Shown here: positions 48,901-61,905 of the stretch, in pieces
Layout of the letters: the number at the start of each line of letters is the position of its first letter
How positions within the stretch are numbered: the stretch's first letter is position 1
Assembly (NCBI RefSeq): GCF_022458985.1
Contig: NC_061783.1
Coordinates: 6,292,413-6,356,412, forward strand
DNA from: Mugil cephalus
Lineage: Eukaryota > Chordata > Actinopteri > Mugiliformes > Mugilidae
DNA length: 64,000 nt
Reading direction: 5' to 3'
Position numbers and translations under genes: made by a program
The notes under the pieces: generated by a model
Told to the model about the DNA's origin: nothing
Database searches by the model: none
Seen by the model: the letters and a program-made list of their open reading frames with translations, nothing else

Positions 48901-51555
48901 TTGGGAGTTCCAACCAGGACACTGGTGTTTATGTCCTTGGTTTTATGTCTTGTCCCATTGTTTTATCAAAATGCTGACTACTTTTTCATACAGTTGACAA
49001 TTATGTTTGATTTCACGTGCAGCCTGGTTAAGTTTAGGCAGACGAACTGCTCGGTTAGCACTATTCATTCATTCCTTGGGTTAAAATACACCTTTTCATC
49101 TCCTCATTTTCTTGGCCACCATCGTCATGACTAGCGGCACAGTTTGCTCGCACTTATTCACACAGAGGTGGCTTATATAAATGTCAGTTAAGCCATTAAA
49201 TAATCATCCGTAACTGTCACTTTTCCTGTCAGGTCATGCTGCTTTGAGTGCTTATATGAGTTTTCTCTGAGTTCTCCAGTGTCTTCCCGCCCCAGTTGCC
49301 CTCTTAGATGAGCGGACACAGCTAATGGAGAGATGGCCAATCCGCGTCAACAAAAATAATGTATCTTTGCAGGAGCATTAGCAACTTTAATGGGCAGATA
49401 TCCATTTGCTTGTGAAATTGCTTTACTGCAGAGCAGAGCTAACATCTTGCCTCATGGCAGGGTTCTCCTGAGGTTTCTCTGCAGAGTACTTAAGTGGGTA
49501 GGAAAATTCTCTCATTACATTTTGATTACTGGATATTTTGAACATTTTATCATTTTTGTTTTTGTTGGCTCAATCCAACAGGGCAACAGGTCACCATAAT
49601 ATTAGGGTTAATTCTGTAGAGACAGTGATTATCCACAACAATGAAATTTTGCCCTGTGGTCACCAGAAGGTCGGGGACTCGCCAAATCAGGGACGATAAA
49701 TATCCACAGTAAATGTCATGGCAAGTCATTGTGGTGGGGTAATATCAGCAGTTTGATGATGAATGGACCAACAGGCTAACTAATGGGTTAATAGATAGAG
49801 ATAGTATTTGGACTGGCTGAAGCTGGCAATTTCTTTCTGAAGAAAATATTACATAGTATATTTTATAAACAGTTTGCTACGTGTGGCGGGTTCAAGTAAT
49901 TCTTCCATCGGGCCTCCACCGTCAAAGACTCCTCCATCCCTTTGCTTTTATCAACCACTGAGACTCTGCCAACTCTCTGCTTTGGAGTGGACAACCTTTC
50001 CACGCAGTTCGACGAAATGTTATCTGATGGTTCAAATGTTGGTGTTCAAAGAAACTGTGAGCGCCCATTGTATCGTCCAAACTCAATACAGTAATGATTC
50101 ATGAATGATTTATGAGTGACTGGTATTACTTCTCTGGGGATAAAAATGCACGTGTTTAATTCCTAACCTTGCCTTCTGTTTTGTTAAGCTTCTGTCTGCA
50201 TTGCATTTGTAAAATTGCACGGCTACAAATTGTATTAGAAAGATATTGAAAACACGACTCAGGCATTTGAACAGGAAGCATTATTTATATTTCATGCCAG
50301 GTGAATGGCATAATGAGCTGTCTATTGAGCTGATAAAAGCTTTCCAAGCATTTATTAAGCTTTGCTTTCCTCTGGCTCCATTTACAGCATGTAATTATCT
50401 CCAAGCTATATGAAGACAGACCACTTACCCAAAGAAGGAACACGTCACCACAATTTTCCCGATAAATGAAATGGAATTCCTCTGCGGACACACTCTGAAT
50501 GAACGCTGGGAGTGAAGGGGAAGCCGATGTTGGCCCTTTCCACTTTGGGATAATGACTCATCTTGTGCTAATGAAGCTCCTGGAGATGTACTCAATGTAA
50601 TAAACAAGCAGCTCACCTGACGTTCTCGTGACAACAGAGTTCCAAGGAATCTAAAGGAAGATCAAGCATCATCAAGTGTTGTTTGTCATCTCAGGAATTT
50701 ACTGGAAAACAAGAAGAAGCTTGATTCCCAACCAAATGATGGTGAATAGTGATCATTCTGGATGAATTTCGAGAATATCGTAAAAAGAAAATGTGAGCTA
50801 ACACTCGTTTCCATCCGCTGTTGCGGCAACAGTAAGAGTTGCCTTTTTGAGATTACCCCCCTGGGCGCCACTAAACTCCTGCAGCAGAACAGCCAAAAAG
50901 ATGATGTCACTTAATGTGCTACAATTATTCCTCAAACGGTGAAAAAGAGTGTAAAAAAATATATGGAAATATATCATTTCATTGTGCCAGCTTAAGGCAG
51001 CCAGGGGCGGCTGAGTGTGTCCCGGAGGCCCCCTAGCCAGTTGACAAAGTGCTAATTAAAGGCATTAAACCCTTGCAGCTTTTCTTCAGAATTGTCAGAC
51101 TGATCGCCGTTATCACAAATATTCACATTGCGAGTGTTACAACATGTTTCTTGTGTGTGTGTTTTCTCTTCTCTCCTGTGTACCTTCAGGTGCTGCCCTT
51201 TCCCCATGCTGCAGCAGGGGACTGAGTGCACCTGATGCCACTCGCCTGTCACGGGAAGAGAGCATAAATAGTGGGAGGGAAGGCGCAACCAGTCACCACT
51301 GGGCCATTTTCACTCCTGATGGAAAAAGCAGCGTGACACAAATTGGTGAGCTGAAGCTTCTAACTGATGACTGACTTGCCGCTGATTGACGAGCATGGTG
51401 TTGAACGTTGCCTACAATATTTGGACAAATGACAATTAATGAAAAAAGCACACCATTATTCATGAAAATACTGGATTATTTTCTTGAGAATTCTTTGTGT
51501 TCGACTAAGTACATGTACTTAAATTAAGTGCTTGTCACTACAGTACAGGTATGCA
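48901..51555. other. Gene-free intergenic stretch
   Basis: No coding exon is supported. The block 50280-50640 stands out as repeat-free and motif-rich and is listed separately. Confidence 0.55.
50280..50640. other. Candidate conserved noncoding element
   Basis: Repeat-free block with many TAAT/ATTA homeodomain cores (TAATGAG, TAATTATC, TAATGACTC, CTAATGAAG) and a TGATAAAAGC-type motif. It looks like a developmental enhancer candidate in the desert beyond OXSM. Conservation is untested. Confidence 0.28.
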
Positions 51556-52050
51556 TACACGGATGCCATAACATTATGACCACCTTTCTAATATTGTCTA
51601 GTGTGTATAGTGCTTGTGCCTAACCCTGACCCAAAGTAGTTGTGACTCATCAGAGAATGAGTCGGTCTGGCAACAGAATATTGTTAGTGGGGGCCTTTAG
51701 GTCCTATAAATTGAGGGGAGGGTCCTCTGTGGATCATCCCACAGACGCTTGATTAATTTGGGATTTGGAGATCTTGTGCAGTTTTTCATATTTTTTGAGC
51801 TGTTCCTAAACTGTTTTTGTGTGTCTGTGTCAGGCTGCATCCAGCTGGGGATGGCTGTTGCCATTAAAGAGTGTCATTGCTATGGGGTGGGGGTGTCTGG
51901 TCTGGTCTAGGTGGAGGGTACATATATAAGTAACATCTACGTGTACGCCAGGTCCAAAAGTCTCCCAGCAGAACACTGAATTGTCACAAGATGGTGAATG
52001 TTATTTGCTTCTCCTGTCAGTGGTTTTAATGTTACGGCTGATCGTTGTGG
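51556..52050 (+). mobile_element. Tc1-ended MITE, fullest copy in window
   Basis: Left terminus carries GCCATAACATTATGACCACC and the right end the approximate inverse (GTGGTTTTAATGTTACGGC). The internal sequence has no transposase frame. The reversed truncated copy at 38519-38889 and the left-end fragment at 61793-61905 belong to the same family, and its termini resemble those of the MITE downstream of OXSM. Confidence 0.75.
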
Positions 52051-53494
52051 CTTGGGGATATATCAACAGGAGGGAGCAGTTAATTGATACAGGTATTCGG
52101 ATAAAGTGTACATGCAGCATATAAACATGATGCAATAATGATACAAACAGGAGTACAGGATCTAGGTAATGCATGATATTTAGAAAAACTAAGTGATTAA
52201 ACAATGTGGTTATAAAGTTGTTAGTGGAACTGGAGAATTATGACATTTATATAGGAGAGAATAACTGTGTCCCATGCACACTGAGCATGTCGATCAAGAA
52301 CTTACCCACAGAAAGGTCTGGTCTGGAGAAGAGGGGATTGTATGGGAGAGGAAATGGACAAGGGGACACAACGTAGGGATTCCCAAATCCACCCCTGGAG
52401 ATGAAAAATATCGTATGTGGTGAGATCTGACTATGCGATGACTGGCTGCAGGCAGAGAGCCGTGGCCTGGACTGGCAGTAACATGTCTGACATGGCTCAG
52501 TGACTAGCTGTGACTAGCTGAAAGGTCAGATAAATTTCATCAGCATATAACTTCATGACTTCAAGAACATTGTTCTGCTACAGGAACTAATCTCAGATTT
52601 TCAGATTTTTCTTTCTCCACAATAGAGAGGGTAATTTTACTGTAGAAATACAGAGATAGATAATAACTGTCTAATTTAACCTACATCATGTGTCATATAA
52701 GATGTAGGGCTCTCCAGTAATAACCCTTGCTCAACCCCACCCTATATCCCCCAGCCGATATTACCATTGATCTTCCATTCATTCTATCTGCTCTTTACAT
52801 AGTGAATACTACAGCTGCATCAAGTTGCTGAAGTTAGCAACAAGCAGGAAACCAGGTGAGTCTGCTGTTAAAAATAAGGCAGATATCAGGTATGAAATTG
52901 TATCCAAGAGATTTAAACATTTAATTTACATATTATATCCTGTTAAACCGAGGTTTTGGGAGGGGGGAGGTCCAAGACATGTATCATATAATGTGGTTAA
53001 TGTTCCTCCCAGATGAACAAAGTGGTCATATTTAGAACTGGTGCTTGTGACGTCAACAAATTCCTGAAAAAATAGAGAATTCACAACAAAAATCTTTGAA
53101 TGAATGAATCAATGAATCTTGAACGTGTATGTCTCGCCAAGTGGTAGTAGTGGATCAACACTCAATACTACCAACTTGATTGGGCCAGACAAAAAAAAAA
53201 AGGAATAGGCCTATGTCAAGTACACAAAAAAAATGCTTGACATCATTAGTGATTACTGATGACTGACTGGGACTTGATTTCTAAAAGAGAGGGCAAAAGG
53301 ACTTAGGTAGCGTGAGTTGTTGTTCGCAGAAATCCAGTCTTGCCAGCCGTTAAATCTTTCCTGCCTGTCTACATTTGTACTTCAATAATAGTACAAATGT
53401 CAAAAATAATGTCAATAAAAACTGTTTATTTGGTGGATTCTGATTACGAAATTAATTATCTACTTAATACTATTCACATTACCCCTGAGAATTA
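52051..53494. other. Gene-free intergenic stretch
   Basis: AT-rich with short A runs (53191, 53226). Nothing recognisable as a gene. Confidence 0.55.
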
Positions 53495-53502
53495 CTCTAC
53501 AG

Positions 53503-53807
53503 CAAGGGTGTCAAACCCATTTTAGTTCAGGGGCCACACTCCGCCCAACTTGATCTCAAGGGGGCCGGACCAGTAACACAATAGCTTATTAACTTGTAAA
53601 TAAAGACAACTCCAAATGTTTCCCTTTACTTTAGTGTAAAGAAGTACAAGTAAATGTAATGAACAATCATACATTTCTTAAAAAGTGCAAGGTGCAAACT
53701 CAATTGTTGATATCTTCAGTGTAATTTCTGCAAATTCATCAAACGGGCCAGATTGGACCCTTTGGCGGGCTGGTTTTGGGCCCCGGGCCGTATGTTTGAC
53801 ACCCCTG
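53503..53807. mobile_element. hAT (Charlie-like) MITE with perfect 8-bp target duplication
   Basis: A 305-bp element flanked by identical CTCTACAG at 53495-53502 and 53808-53815. Terminal inverted repeats are CAAGGGTGTCAAACCC at the left and GTTTGACACCCCTG at the right, with one mismatch in the overlap. The interior has GGGGGCCGGACC and GGGCCAGATTGGACCC near the ends, as in common teleost hAT MITEs. No coding capacity. Confidence 0.92.
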
Positions 53808-53939
53808 CTCTACAGTACTTCAAGTCATTTTACTGTATAATTTTGACTAAAAAAATACTGACAAAGACTCCCAACATAAAAGGGGATAAAAGTTATGAAC
53901 AGTTAATCAGCACCAACGTTTCACCTGTTACGAAAACCG

Positions 53940-54200
53940 CTTTATGCTGAAGCCTGACACCGGAAGTGGTGCTTGTCTTTACGGCGCGACGGCTTCGCTC
54001 ATGGAACCCCTCCCTTTCTCTCCATTCACTCTCCTGTGCAGTGTTTTATACTGAAAGGTACAAGATGCGAATTCACACTGCGACTTGTGCCTCGGTGAGC
54101 GGATACGACAGCAGGCAGGCTGCTCCCTCAGCCTCTCTGGTCGGCTTCATGTGGTGAGGCTTCCACCCCAGCAGCGGCTGGCTGTCTGCAGGTGAGCGGA
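53940..54200 (+). promoter_or_regulatory. GC-rich promoter-like segment with possible 5' exon
   Basis: GC and CpG content jump locally. An ETS site (ACCGGAAGTG near 53959) is followed by GGCGCGACGG and a splice-donor-like CTGCAG|GTGAGC at 54191. A second donor-like CTCAG|GTAGGC lies near 54465. Together these suggest a plus-strand 5' untranslated exon. In human the next gene beyond OXSM is LRRC3B, whose 5' exon is noncoding, so it is a candidate, but nothing here identifies it. Confidence 0.35.
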
Positions 54201-57200
54201 CTAGTGCCGCCTGTTGCTTCGGTCTGTCTCGCTGTGTTATGTTTGAGTCGTCTGTCCTGGTGGTCGCTGGTTTCAGGAATGTTTGCATGGAAGAACTGTT
54301 TTCAGATGCATTTCATTTTCTAGTGTTAATTATCTTTTGCTGGTAATTCTGAATATCTGCTTTTGCTCGGCGTTTTATTTATTTATTTGTTTAGTATTTC
54401 TTATTATTTCAATCTCTTCTCACAATTAGTCAGCGCGGAGCTTTGATTCGGTGTCGCCAGCTCAGGTAGGCTGATGCGTGATGTTTTCACAGGGACGTCG
54501 TTCCAGACGCCATTTTAAAAAATAGAGTTTCATGTTTATTTGGTTATAATTCAACTACCACAGCGCAGTCAACCTAGGTCAGTAAGCCACCCGAGAGCTG
54601 AGAAGACGTACATTAATTCGGCGCACTCATAACTCGTAAAAAGGTATTTTTCTTTTGCATAATTTCAACTTTATTCTGGCTTCATCCGCAATTCCTTGCC
54701 ATCTTTTCATTGCAAAACGCTCCTCCTAGGGCGGTAGCGACCAATACGAACCAGTCACGAAAGTTAAAATATTATTAATTCAGCCGCCGCTGTTTGTGCT
54801 TGTTTTGTGCCGAATTGTTATATTCCCTCTGTATATTAAAACCCTGCGTCTTAATTAGTAACGAGCTTAGCCGGTGTTTGCCAGCAACAGCGGTTATGTT
54901 AAATGACCAAATTGTCAAATGGTGGTTTTGTGTGACGTCCTCTCCATTTCATCGCGGCCAAATTTTTCAGACGGCGTTGGGTGTATTGGGCTGCCAGTGC
55001 TGATAGCTTATTGTTATGTCACCTGCTTTCTGTTTGCTCGGGTCACAGAAGCGAAAAGCCGTGTTTGCAGACTCTGTCATAGGATAGCACAGCTTTGAGT
55101 GCAGCAGTTGAATAGTTGGGATATGGCAGAGGTGAGGCAACAGCTGGATCCTCGGGGCTTTCTCCGTGTATCCCTTGAGACTGCAGGAGCACCCCGGCCA
55201 GAAGGTGATGTTTTTATTCACACCCGGTTTTTACATTATCACACTCACAAGGCGGCGACCATGAGTCCTGGCGGATGAGGTAAACCCCACAACAGCTATG
55301 GAGTCCAGTCTCATTTGTATTTAGAGTGCCATCTACACATGCACATAGAGATTTATTTCTATGGAGGAATAAGCCCAGTAAAACATGTCTGGGGAATCTG
55401 GCACTGGACTTAAATTACTGCATCTAACCTGCTCTGGATTATTTTCTGCTTCTGGGTTATTTTCAACTAATAAAATAATCAAGTTACTAATTACAGAATG
55501 CCAGAGTGGTAATAGCACCCATTGCAAGTTCTCATTCCAAGGTCATATCTTCGGATGCCTCGGTTTGTCTCACAAACAATGAGTTTGAGAATAATGGCTT
55601 TTCTGTAGGCAGACAAAAGATGAATTGGTTTCTGTGGCTCTATCTGCCAACACGCCGGGAACGTCTACAGTTCAGAATGGGTTAGATTAAGGGATTGAAG
55701 GTGAGAAGAATTGCTCCAATTTCCCCTATTAATGTGAATGAATAGTGTTTATTCGTAATGATGTATTCAGTGTCATATTTCATTAGTTCAGTTAATTGTT
55801 CAGTTGTCAATTTTCCAAGCTGGAAAGCGTAATTTTTTGTTGTTGTTATTATATTTACAGGGCTAAGTATTGAATTCCAGTAGTTTGTTTGGTGGGGAAC
55901 ACGATGTTGCCGTAACTGCTCGGTCTATTCCCTTAGTTATTTATTGATTCATTGACTCGATGTTTGTGGATTTGAATCAACAGAGAGACTTCGCCGTAAT
56001 GGAGTCTTTGAGATGTAGTCTGTGTTGAGGTGGTTCTGTTCTCAGGGAATGTGATGTACATCAGGGACAGATTTCGCGTTTATTTGATGTGTTGGGCTCC
56101 TCGTTGACGTGGCTGACCGGGGTTGAATTATGTGCAGTCTATATTGTGGACCGTTTCCTGACAAGTCAAAGTGTTGTAACTAAACTCAATAAATCTATTA
56201 AGCATGCACATACTCCAACTTGAGGCACTGATTTTAAATTGTACCGAAATGCATCCTATATTTAATATAAGATATATACTGTTTCTTACTGTGTCACAGG
56301 CTTCTGGTGAACTGAAAAATACTGCAAGCATAGATAAGTTGTGATGGTGGTGAAATGATACTTCTGAATAAGTATATCCTTCTTTTGCATGAAAAAAAAT
56401 GTTTCTTTATAAATTATAATATTTCAAAAAAAAAAAAAAAGATGGAAAATACTGTTACCACTTTTGATCGATAATCGAGTTGTTGTATCAAACCTGACTG
56501 ATCTGACATTGGAAAGCCCAGGTGGAAATCTGTCTCAACACAAACTATTGATTTGCCCATAGCTGCCTAATGTTCAACTATTTCACTGTGTTAAAATATC
56601 TCTACATTCATCCCCAGCCAGCACTTGAGAGGCAATAACCGTTTTGCACTCCGTGTGTAAATAAACACCGCCACTGTATCAGGACCACAGCTGTTTGCTG
56701 TGTGCATCATGACCTGGAGGGAATGAGACATATTTTGGTAGAATATGAATTTTCTCTCACTCACAGAAAGAGCACACGTTGAGTTACCCTGATGTTCGTA
56801 ATTTTAGAAACCTGCACACAGCTCAGATTATAACAGCCCTGAAAATTACCATATGCACTGTAATTTCACCGCTGCGCTGTTTGAAGCCATAAAAGTAAGA
56901 AACTCAGCTCCACACAGCTCCTTACATGTCACGCTAATATACGATCACATTAGTAATCACTACTTTTTTTTTCTTTTTTTTTTACAAAAAAGCCCTTATT
57001 ATGCTTTGTTTTCCTCTTGCCTCATTTTTTAGCTTGTTACATATTTTGCGAGAAATTTGTCCTTGTTTTTTCGAGGTGTGCAAGAAGAAGAAAGAAGAAA
57101 GCTCGTTCTGGCCAGGTCATTTATACATACACGAGAAACTCAAGTGCTGAACTCTGGGGAAGTCCTCATAGGGCCTCCCCACTGCAGCGTACGTCACAGA

Positions 57201-58870
57201 CGCTAAGCTTGCGGGAGATGGAGGATGAGGGCCCCCTCCCTTTTTTTTTTCCTGGATGTCGGCCAGTCGTTTTGACAACTGTGTCCATCGGATCACGACG
57301 TTCATTCAGCATGCACGCACACACAGTATGATGATCTCTGCCCGGGAGGGTTTAGCGGTTACACTGCGAATATTAGCGTCTGGGAGCTCACAGATTAGCC
57401 AATAGCATTTTTGTATTAACCACACCCACTTCCAATTTCTGACCAAAATAATTCTGTGAGAACCTCCAAACAAGAACAAAATTACCTCATTTTGCAGAAT
57501 ATGTAACTGCCTTCATACAACAGCACCCCTTTAATGTGACCCACCCACTGTGTGTTCACACATACTTTAAACTTAACGGGAACGCAAGATCTGAACGGAG
57601 CCTAAAACAGTATGCTCAAAGACTATAAAGAACCTGAGAATGTCAGATTGGTAATATTTTCATGCAGGGTTGTCACTACGTGAGACATTTTTCATGGCAC
57701 AGGTAGTAATTTATGTCATTATATAAAAGAAAACCTTTTGTAAAGAACTAATTCCACCATTAGCAAACTATGGGTCGATCACTAAGAATATAATTCTAAT
57801 AAATCTAGGGAACCCCTCTGGTTGTTTGACCTTAACAGCTGCCATAATATTGAAGTATGTGTGGTTCCTTGAACTGATACAAGACAGCCTGTTTGCACAG
57901 TCTGTTTGCAGCAGTGGAGTGACATATCTCCTGATATTTTAAACCGTTGGCATGTAATCCTTCACTCACAGACAGGATGATCTGACCTTTCACAATGTGG
58001 CCTATAATAACAGCGAAGCTTTGCCGTGTGATTGCCGTGTCTCAGACCAGCCTTGCTTTGTAATTCATCCTGCTGGGGGGGGAAAAAAAATAAAATCAGT
58101 GGCAAGCAGAGAGACAGTAAGTGCTTTTCACCAGCAGGCGAATGATACGTTGATTGCAAAGCTCCTCCCTTCTCTGGAAAAGCACAAACATTCTGATTGC
58201 AGGCAATTTTGAGGAAGGTGGTAACAGCCCTATTTTCCTCAATTTGGCCTCCTTAGAGCTATGCTAGTCAACTGTTACCCAGTGGTGAAATACATAGGGT
58301 CATGCTATACATGTATTCAGCTTGTATATAGTGTTTACATAAACTGATCATATCTATATATTTAATATATACTTCAACCAAGTATTTGGTTGAAGAGTGT
58401 CATTCTTAAGTGTTACCCTGTATTCTATACAAGATTGGAACAGATTGAACGATTTACAGGTCATTTATGGGAGGAGAAGGGAAGAGAGCGCCTATGTCAA
58501 TATTATTATCAAAAGGCAGGTGAAACAGACTCTGCTGTGCTTCGTATTAAATCAAATAGTCTGAAACCGTGTTTTCAGTCAATTTCAATTCATTTCATGC
58601 TGACAATCCAGTCAGTTTCACAACTTTGCCGTAGAAGTTTCAACCTTCTCACAGTTTTTTTCGTAAATTTTTTCACATTTCTGCTTCTGTCATCTTTAGT
58701 TTTCACGACTGCCTTTTGCCCCCGTGGTACATTTCATGGGGTTAAGGTTTGAAAGACACTCTGTGACAAACGTGTCACAGATCACAAATAGAGGACTCAG
58801 AGAGACAGGTATAAAGTTCTAACAGCTTGCCTTTATTGAAGTTGATGCTGGCATTAGAAGGTATTAGATT
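54201..58870. other. Stretch without a supported gene
   Basis: The first kilobase is moderately GC-rich, perhaps intron 1 of a gene starting near 54 kb. A 51-codon frame at 55123-55278 has a donor-like AAG|GTGATG inside but no recognised relatives. The rest is AT-rich with poly-A and poly-T runs (56428, 56965). Confidence 0.45.
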
Positions 58871-59260
58871 AGGTTTAACTTCATTGTCATTGTACATGTT
58901 AAACAAGGCAACGGAATGCAGTTCGCAGCACCCAACCAAAAGTGCAGAAGCTGTAAGAGTACAGAGTATGTAGCTACATATGTACAGATATACATGTGGA
59001 TAGAGTTAAATAAAATCAGGATGAGTTCCTAAGTGTAAGTAGTGCAAGGGTAGTAGGAGGACTGACTGTGAAGGGGTTCAGTAGCGTAGTGGAGATTAGA
59101 TTTAGTAATGAGACAGCTGTGGGGAAAAAAAGCTGTTTGCTGGTTTTAGACTGCCGGCACCTGTAGCGCCTACCTGAGGGCAGGAGGACAAACAGTTTTT
59201 GTGCTGGGTGGGAAGCGTTCTTTACAATGCTGCGTGCTCATTGCACACAACTTTTGCTGT
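58870..59260 (+). repeat. Degenerate teleost dispersed repeat
   Basis: Contains AACTTCATTGTCATTGTACA near 58879, and GAGACAGCTGTGGGGAAAAA with GTAGCGCCTACCTGAGGGCA near 59110-59185. These resemble a repeat often found in teleost intergenic DNA. Recognised from memory; class not resolved. Confidence 0.45.
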
Positions 59261-60795
59261 GGATGTCATTGATGGCTGGAAGCGGAGACTTGATTATGGG
59301 TTGGACAGCTTGGTGTTAGGCAAACAGGGAAGTCAGCTGGCAGACAGAGGGCTGTAACTGACGATAAGAGAGGGGAACAGATGAAATGCAAAATCCAAAG
59401 GCATGCAGAAGAAGGTCAGATTAAAAAAAAATAAAACACAGGAAAGCAAAAGAAGAAACTACATGACACTATAACTAATATGGTAAATGAAAGTGGATTT
59501 GCTTAGCAGAGTTGGAGGAAATGGAGAGGAGATGACAAGATTTAGCAGTAACTATGAATCAGAGGATGTTGAGGAACTGACAGTGTTACCAAGCTCAACC
59601 ATACCTCACAGAAATGATCCCGTTTTACTGTTTTCCCTTTCTATCTTTCCCCAAAATGAAGCGATGATAAACGTAATTGCCGGCTAAAATATGTTCAGAC
59701 GCAGCATTTTGAATGAATGACGTGCCACATGTATAAACAGCTTCAGAGTGGGCAGAAAGGAGGTGGTTGAGGTGGATGGTGGGCGTGCAGAACGCCTGTG
59801 ATGTTAGGTTAAATAAACAAAAGTACTTTGCTGTAGTCTTTGCAAGTGGATATTATACTCTAAGGTCAGATTAATAAATAACATCTTAGTTACAGATTGT
59901 CATCATATTAGCCAGTTACATAAGTAGATTTGAATTGTTTGAATACAAATAAAAAATGTCATTTGTTGGGCAGGTCAAACTTGGAATCAGCAAAAGTCCT
60001 TTTACCTGCTTAACTTAAGAATTAACAAAGGAATCTTATATATCTGTCCATGACACTGCTTTTTAGTCAAGCACTTAACAATAAACGGAAGTCAAAAAAA
60101 GCCCTGATTCTAACTGTGTCCAGGGTTCAGTCTGATATTACAGTTGACCTACCACAGCCAGGAAACATCCTGGGAGCAAGGGGAAGAGAATTTCATTAAA
60201 CTCATTGCTGCATTTGATTCCACATTAAGCAAAGTACCCAGATTCTATTATATCCACAGCCCCGTTTTTGTTTGGAGCCCATTTTTAATCATAAATATAT
60301 GATTAAAAGAAACAACTTAAAACCTTATTTCCGCCTTATTTCAGATTTATTTTTTGCCTGGACTATTAAAGCGATCCATCTCAAACTTGGTCCTAAAGCA
60401 AGATATTGGTGACAGCATATTTTATCACAGTTATCACCAATTAATGATCCAAACTGGCTTTTGTGCGTCCTGCTCTGGGAGTGGTTGGGGTCACTTTAAA
60501 GTTTTTAATTTGCCTAAACCCCAATGGAAAGTTTGTGATTATTGACAAATGCCACAGGCGTTATTAAAGCGTGTGTACAAACTCTTGCAGATTTAATTGC
60601 AGGTTCAGGCATGAGGCCAATTGTTCTTTGTCTGTGAATGGGGCAATTACTGTAATTCTTTTCCTATGCCAGTCTTGAATCATTAGGCACCTAAGTGGAT
60701 ACATAATCGGTGAATAATAGGGAGGGGTTTCATAACCCAGGATAAGAGTCCATGAAATACTGCAAATAAAATACCAAACTACCGAGCAGAAGTTT
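59261..60795. other. Stretch without a supported gene
   Basis: No coding exon seen. The block 60540-60720 is repeat-free with AATTAC/ATTAAA cores and may be a conserved noncoding element; this is an impression only. Confidence 0.4.
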
Positions 60796-60803
60796 CTCTA
60801 GAC

Positions 60804-61660
60804 CAGGGGTCGGCAACCTTCAACACTCAAAGAGCCATTTCAACCCATTTCCCACAGAAAAGAAAACACTGGGAGCCACAAAACACCTAAAAAACATCTA
60901 AAATGAAGATAACACAGCATATATCATTTTTACCTCTATGCTGGGCCTATGTATAAAAAACTATAGTGTGTTGCATTTATGAAATGAAACAAATGCTACA
61001 GAGAAAACAAAGTTTTATTTATGCATACAAATACATTTTTTCAAAAAAAGCAGGTTGAACGTAACACTGCATGTATCGTTTTTTTTAACTCTATGCCACG
61101 TATTAAAAAACTGTAGTGTGTTGCATTTATGAAATGAAAGAACAACACATTTTTATTTATGCATCGAACAGGGATTTATCCATGGTTGGCTTACCTCCGG
61201 TGGAAAAGTTAAATAAATAGCAGGCTGGACCTACTGGCGGGTGTCACACATCGGCAGTTGTGATGTATATTTTGAGCGGCAAAAAATTAAACACATTTTA
61301 TTTTAATGTTACAAGATCACCACAAATTCAAATTTAGAATTATATTTAAAAAACTTAACGAACTAAAATAAAATACATTTGAATTAAATACTTGATAGCA
61401 AGGAGTATGTGTGCTGCAATGCACTGCGGGAGTTCATTGTTTTTGGTTGATGTTACAACCACGAGTGTGGTGTGGTATTCAATATCATTCAGTTGTTGTG
61501 TAGCTCTCCGTCGTTCACTATTGAGTGAATAGTTGTCGAAGCAGTTAGCGTGAAAAAGTCGACTTTGATCAACATCCTTGCTCCGCACCACTCGTCAGAG
61601 ACGCAGCAGAGAGACGAAAGAGCCGCATGCGGCTCTGGAGCCGGGGGTTGCCGACCCCTG
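60804..61660. mobile_element. hAT MITE with degraded 8-bp target duplication
   Basis: An 857-bp element starting CAGGGGTCGGCAACC and ending GGTTGCCGACCCCTG, a perfect 15-bp inverted repeat. The flanks CTCTAGAC (60796-60803) and ATCCAGAC (61661-61668) match at 6 of 8 bases, a decayed target duplication. The interior holds AGAGCC near both ends and two direct copies of a segment with TAGTGTGTTGCATTTATGAA (60963 and 61113). No transposase frame. Confidence 0.92.
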
Positions 61661-61792
61661 ATCCAGACCATCAACCCTGACGCAGGAGATACCTCAGTTT
61701 CACATTCTGTTATTCTGAACTAGAAAATGAAATGAAGAGCCCCAGTTTCTTACTGCCTTTCATAAAGGTCCATGTATCAGACAAATCTGTAT

Positions 61793-61905
61793 ACACCGAT
61801 CCAGCATAATATTATGACCACCTTCCTAATATTGTGTAGTTCTCTATTGTGCCTCCGAAACAGTCGTGACTCATTCAGATACTGAATCATGGATTGATTT
61901 TAAAT
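61793..61905 (+). mobile_element. Left-end fragment of the Tc1-ended MITE
   Basis: Begins ACACCGATCCAGCATAATAT and matches the left end of 51556-52050 (ATTATGACCACCTT.CTAATATTG, then GTGACTCAT.CAG). The rest of the element is absent. Confidence 0.65.
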
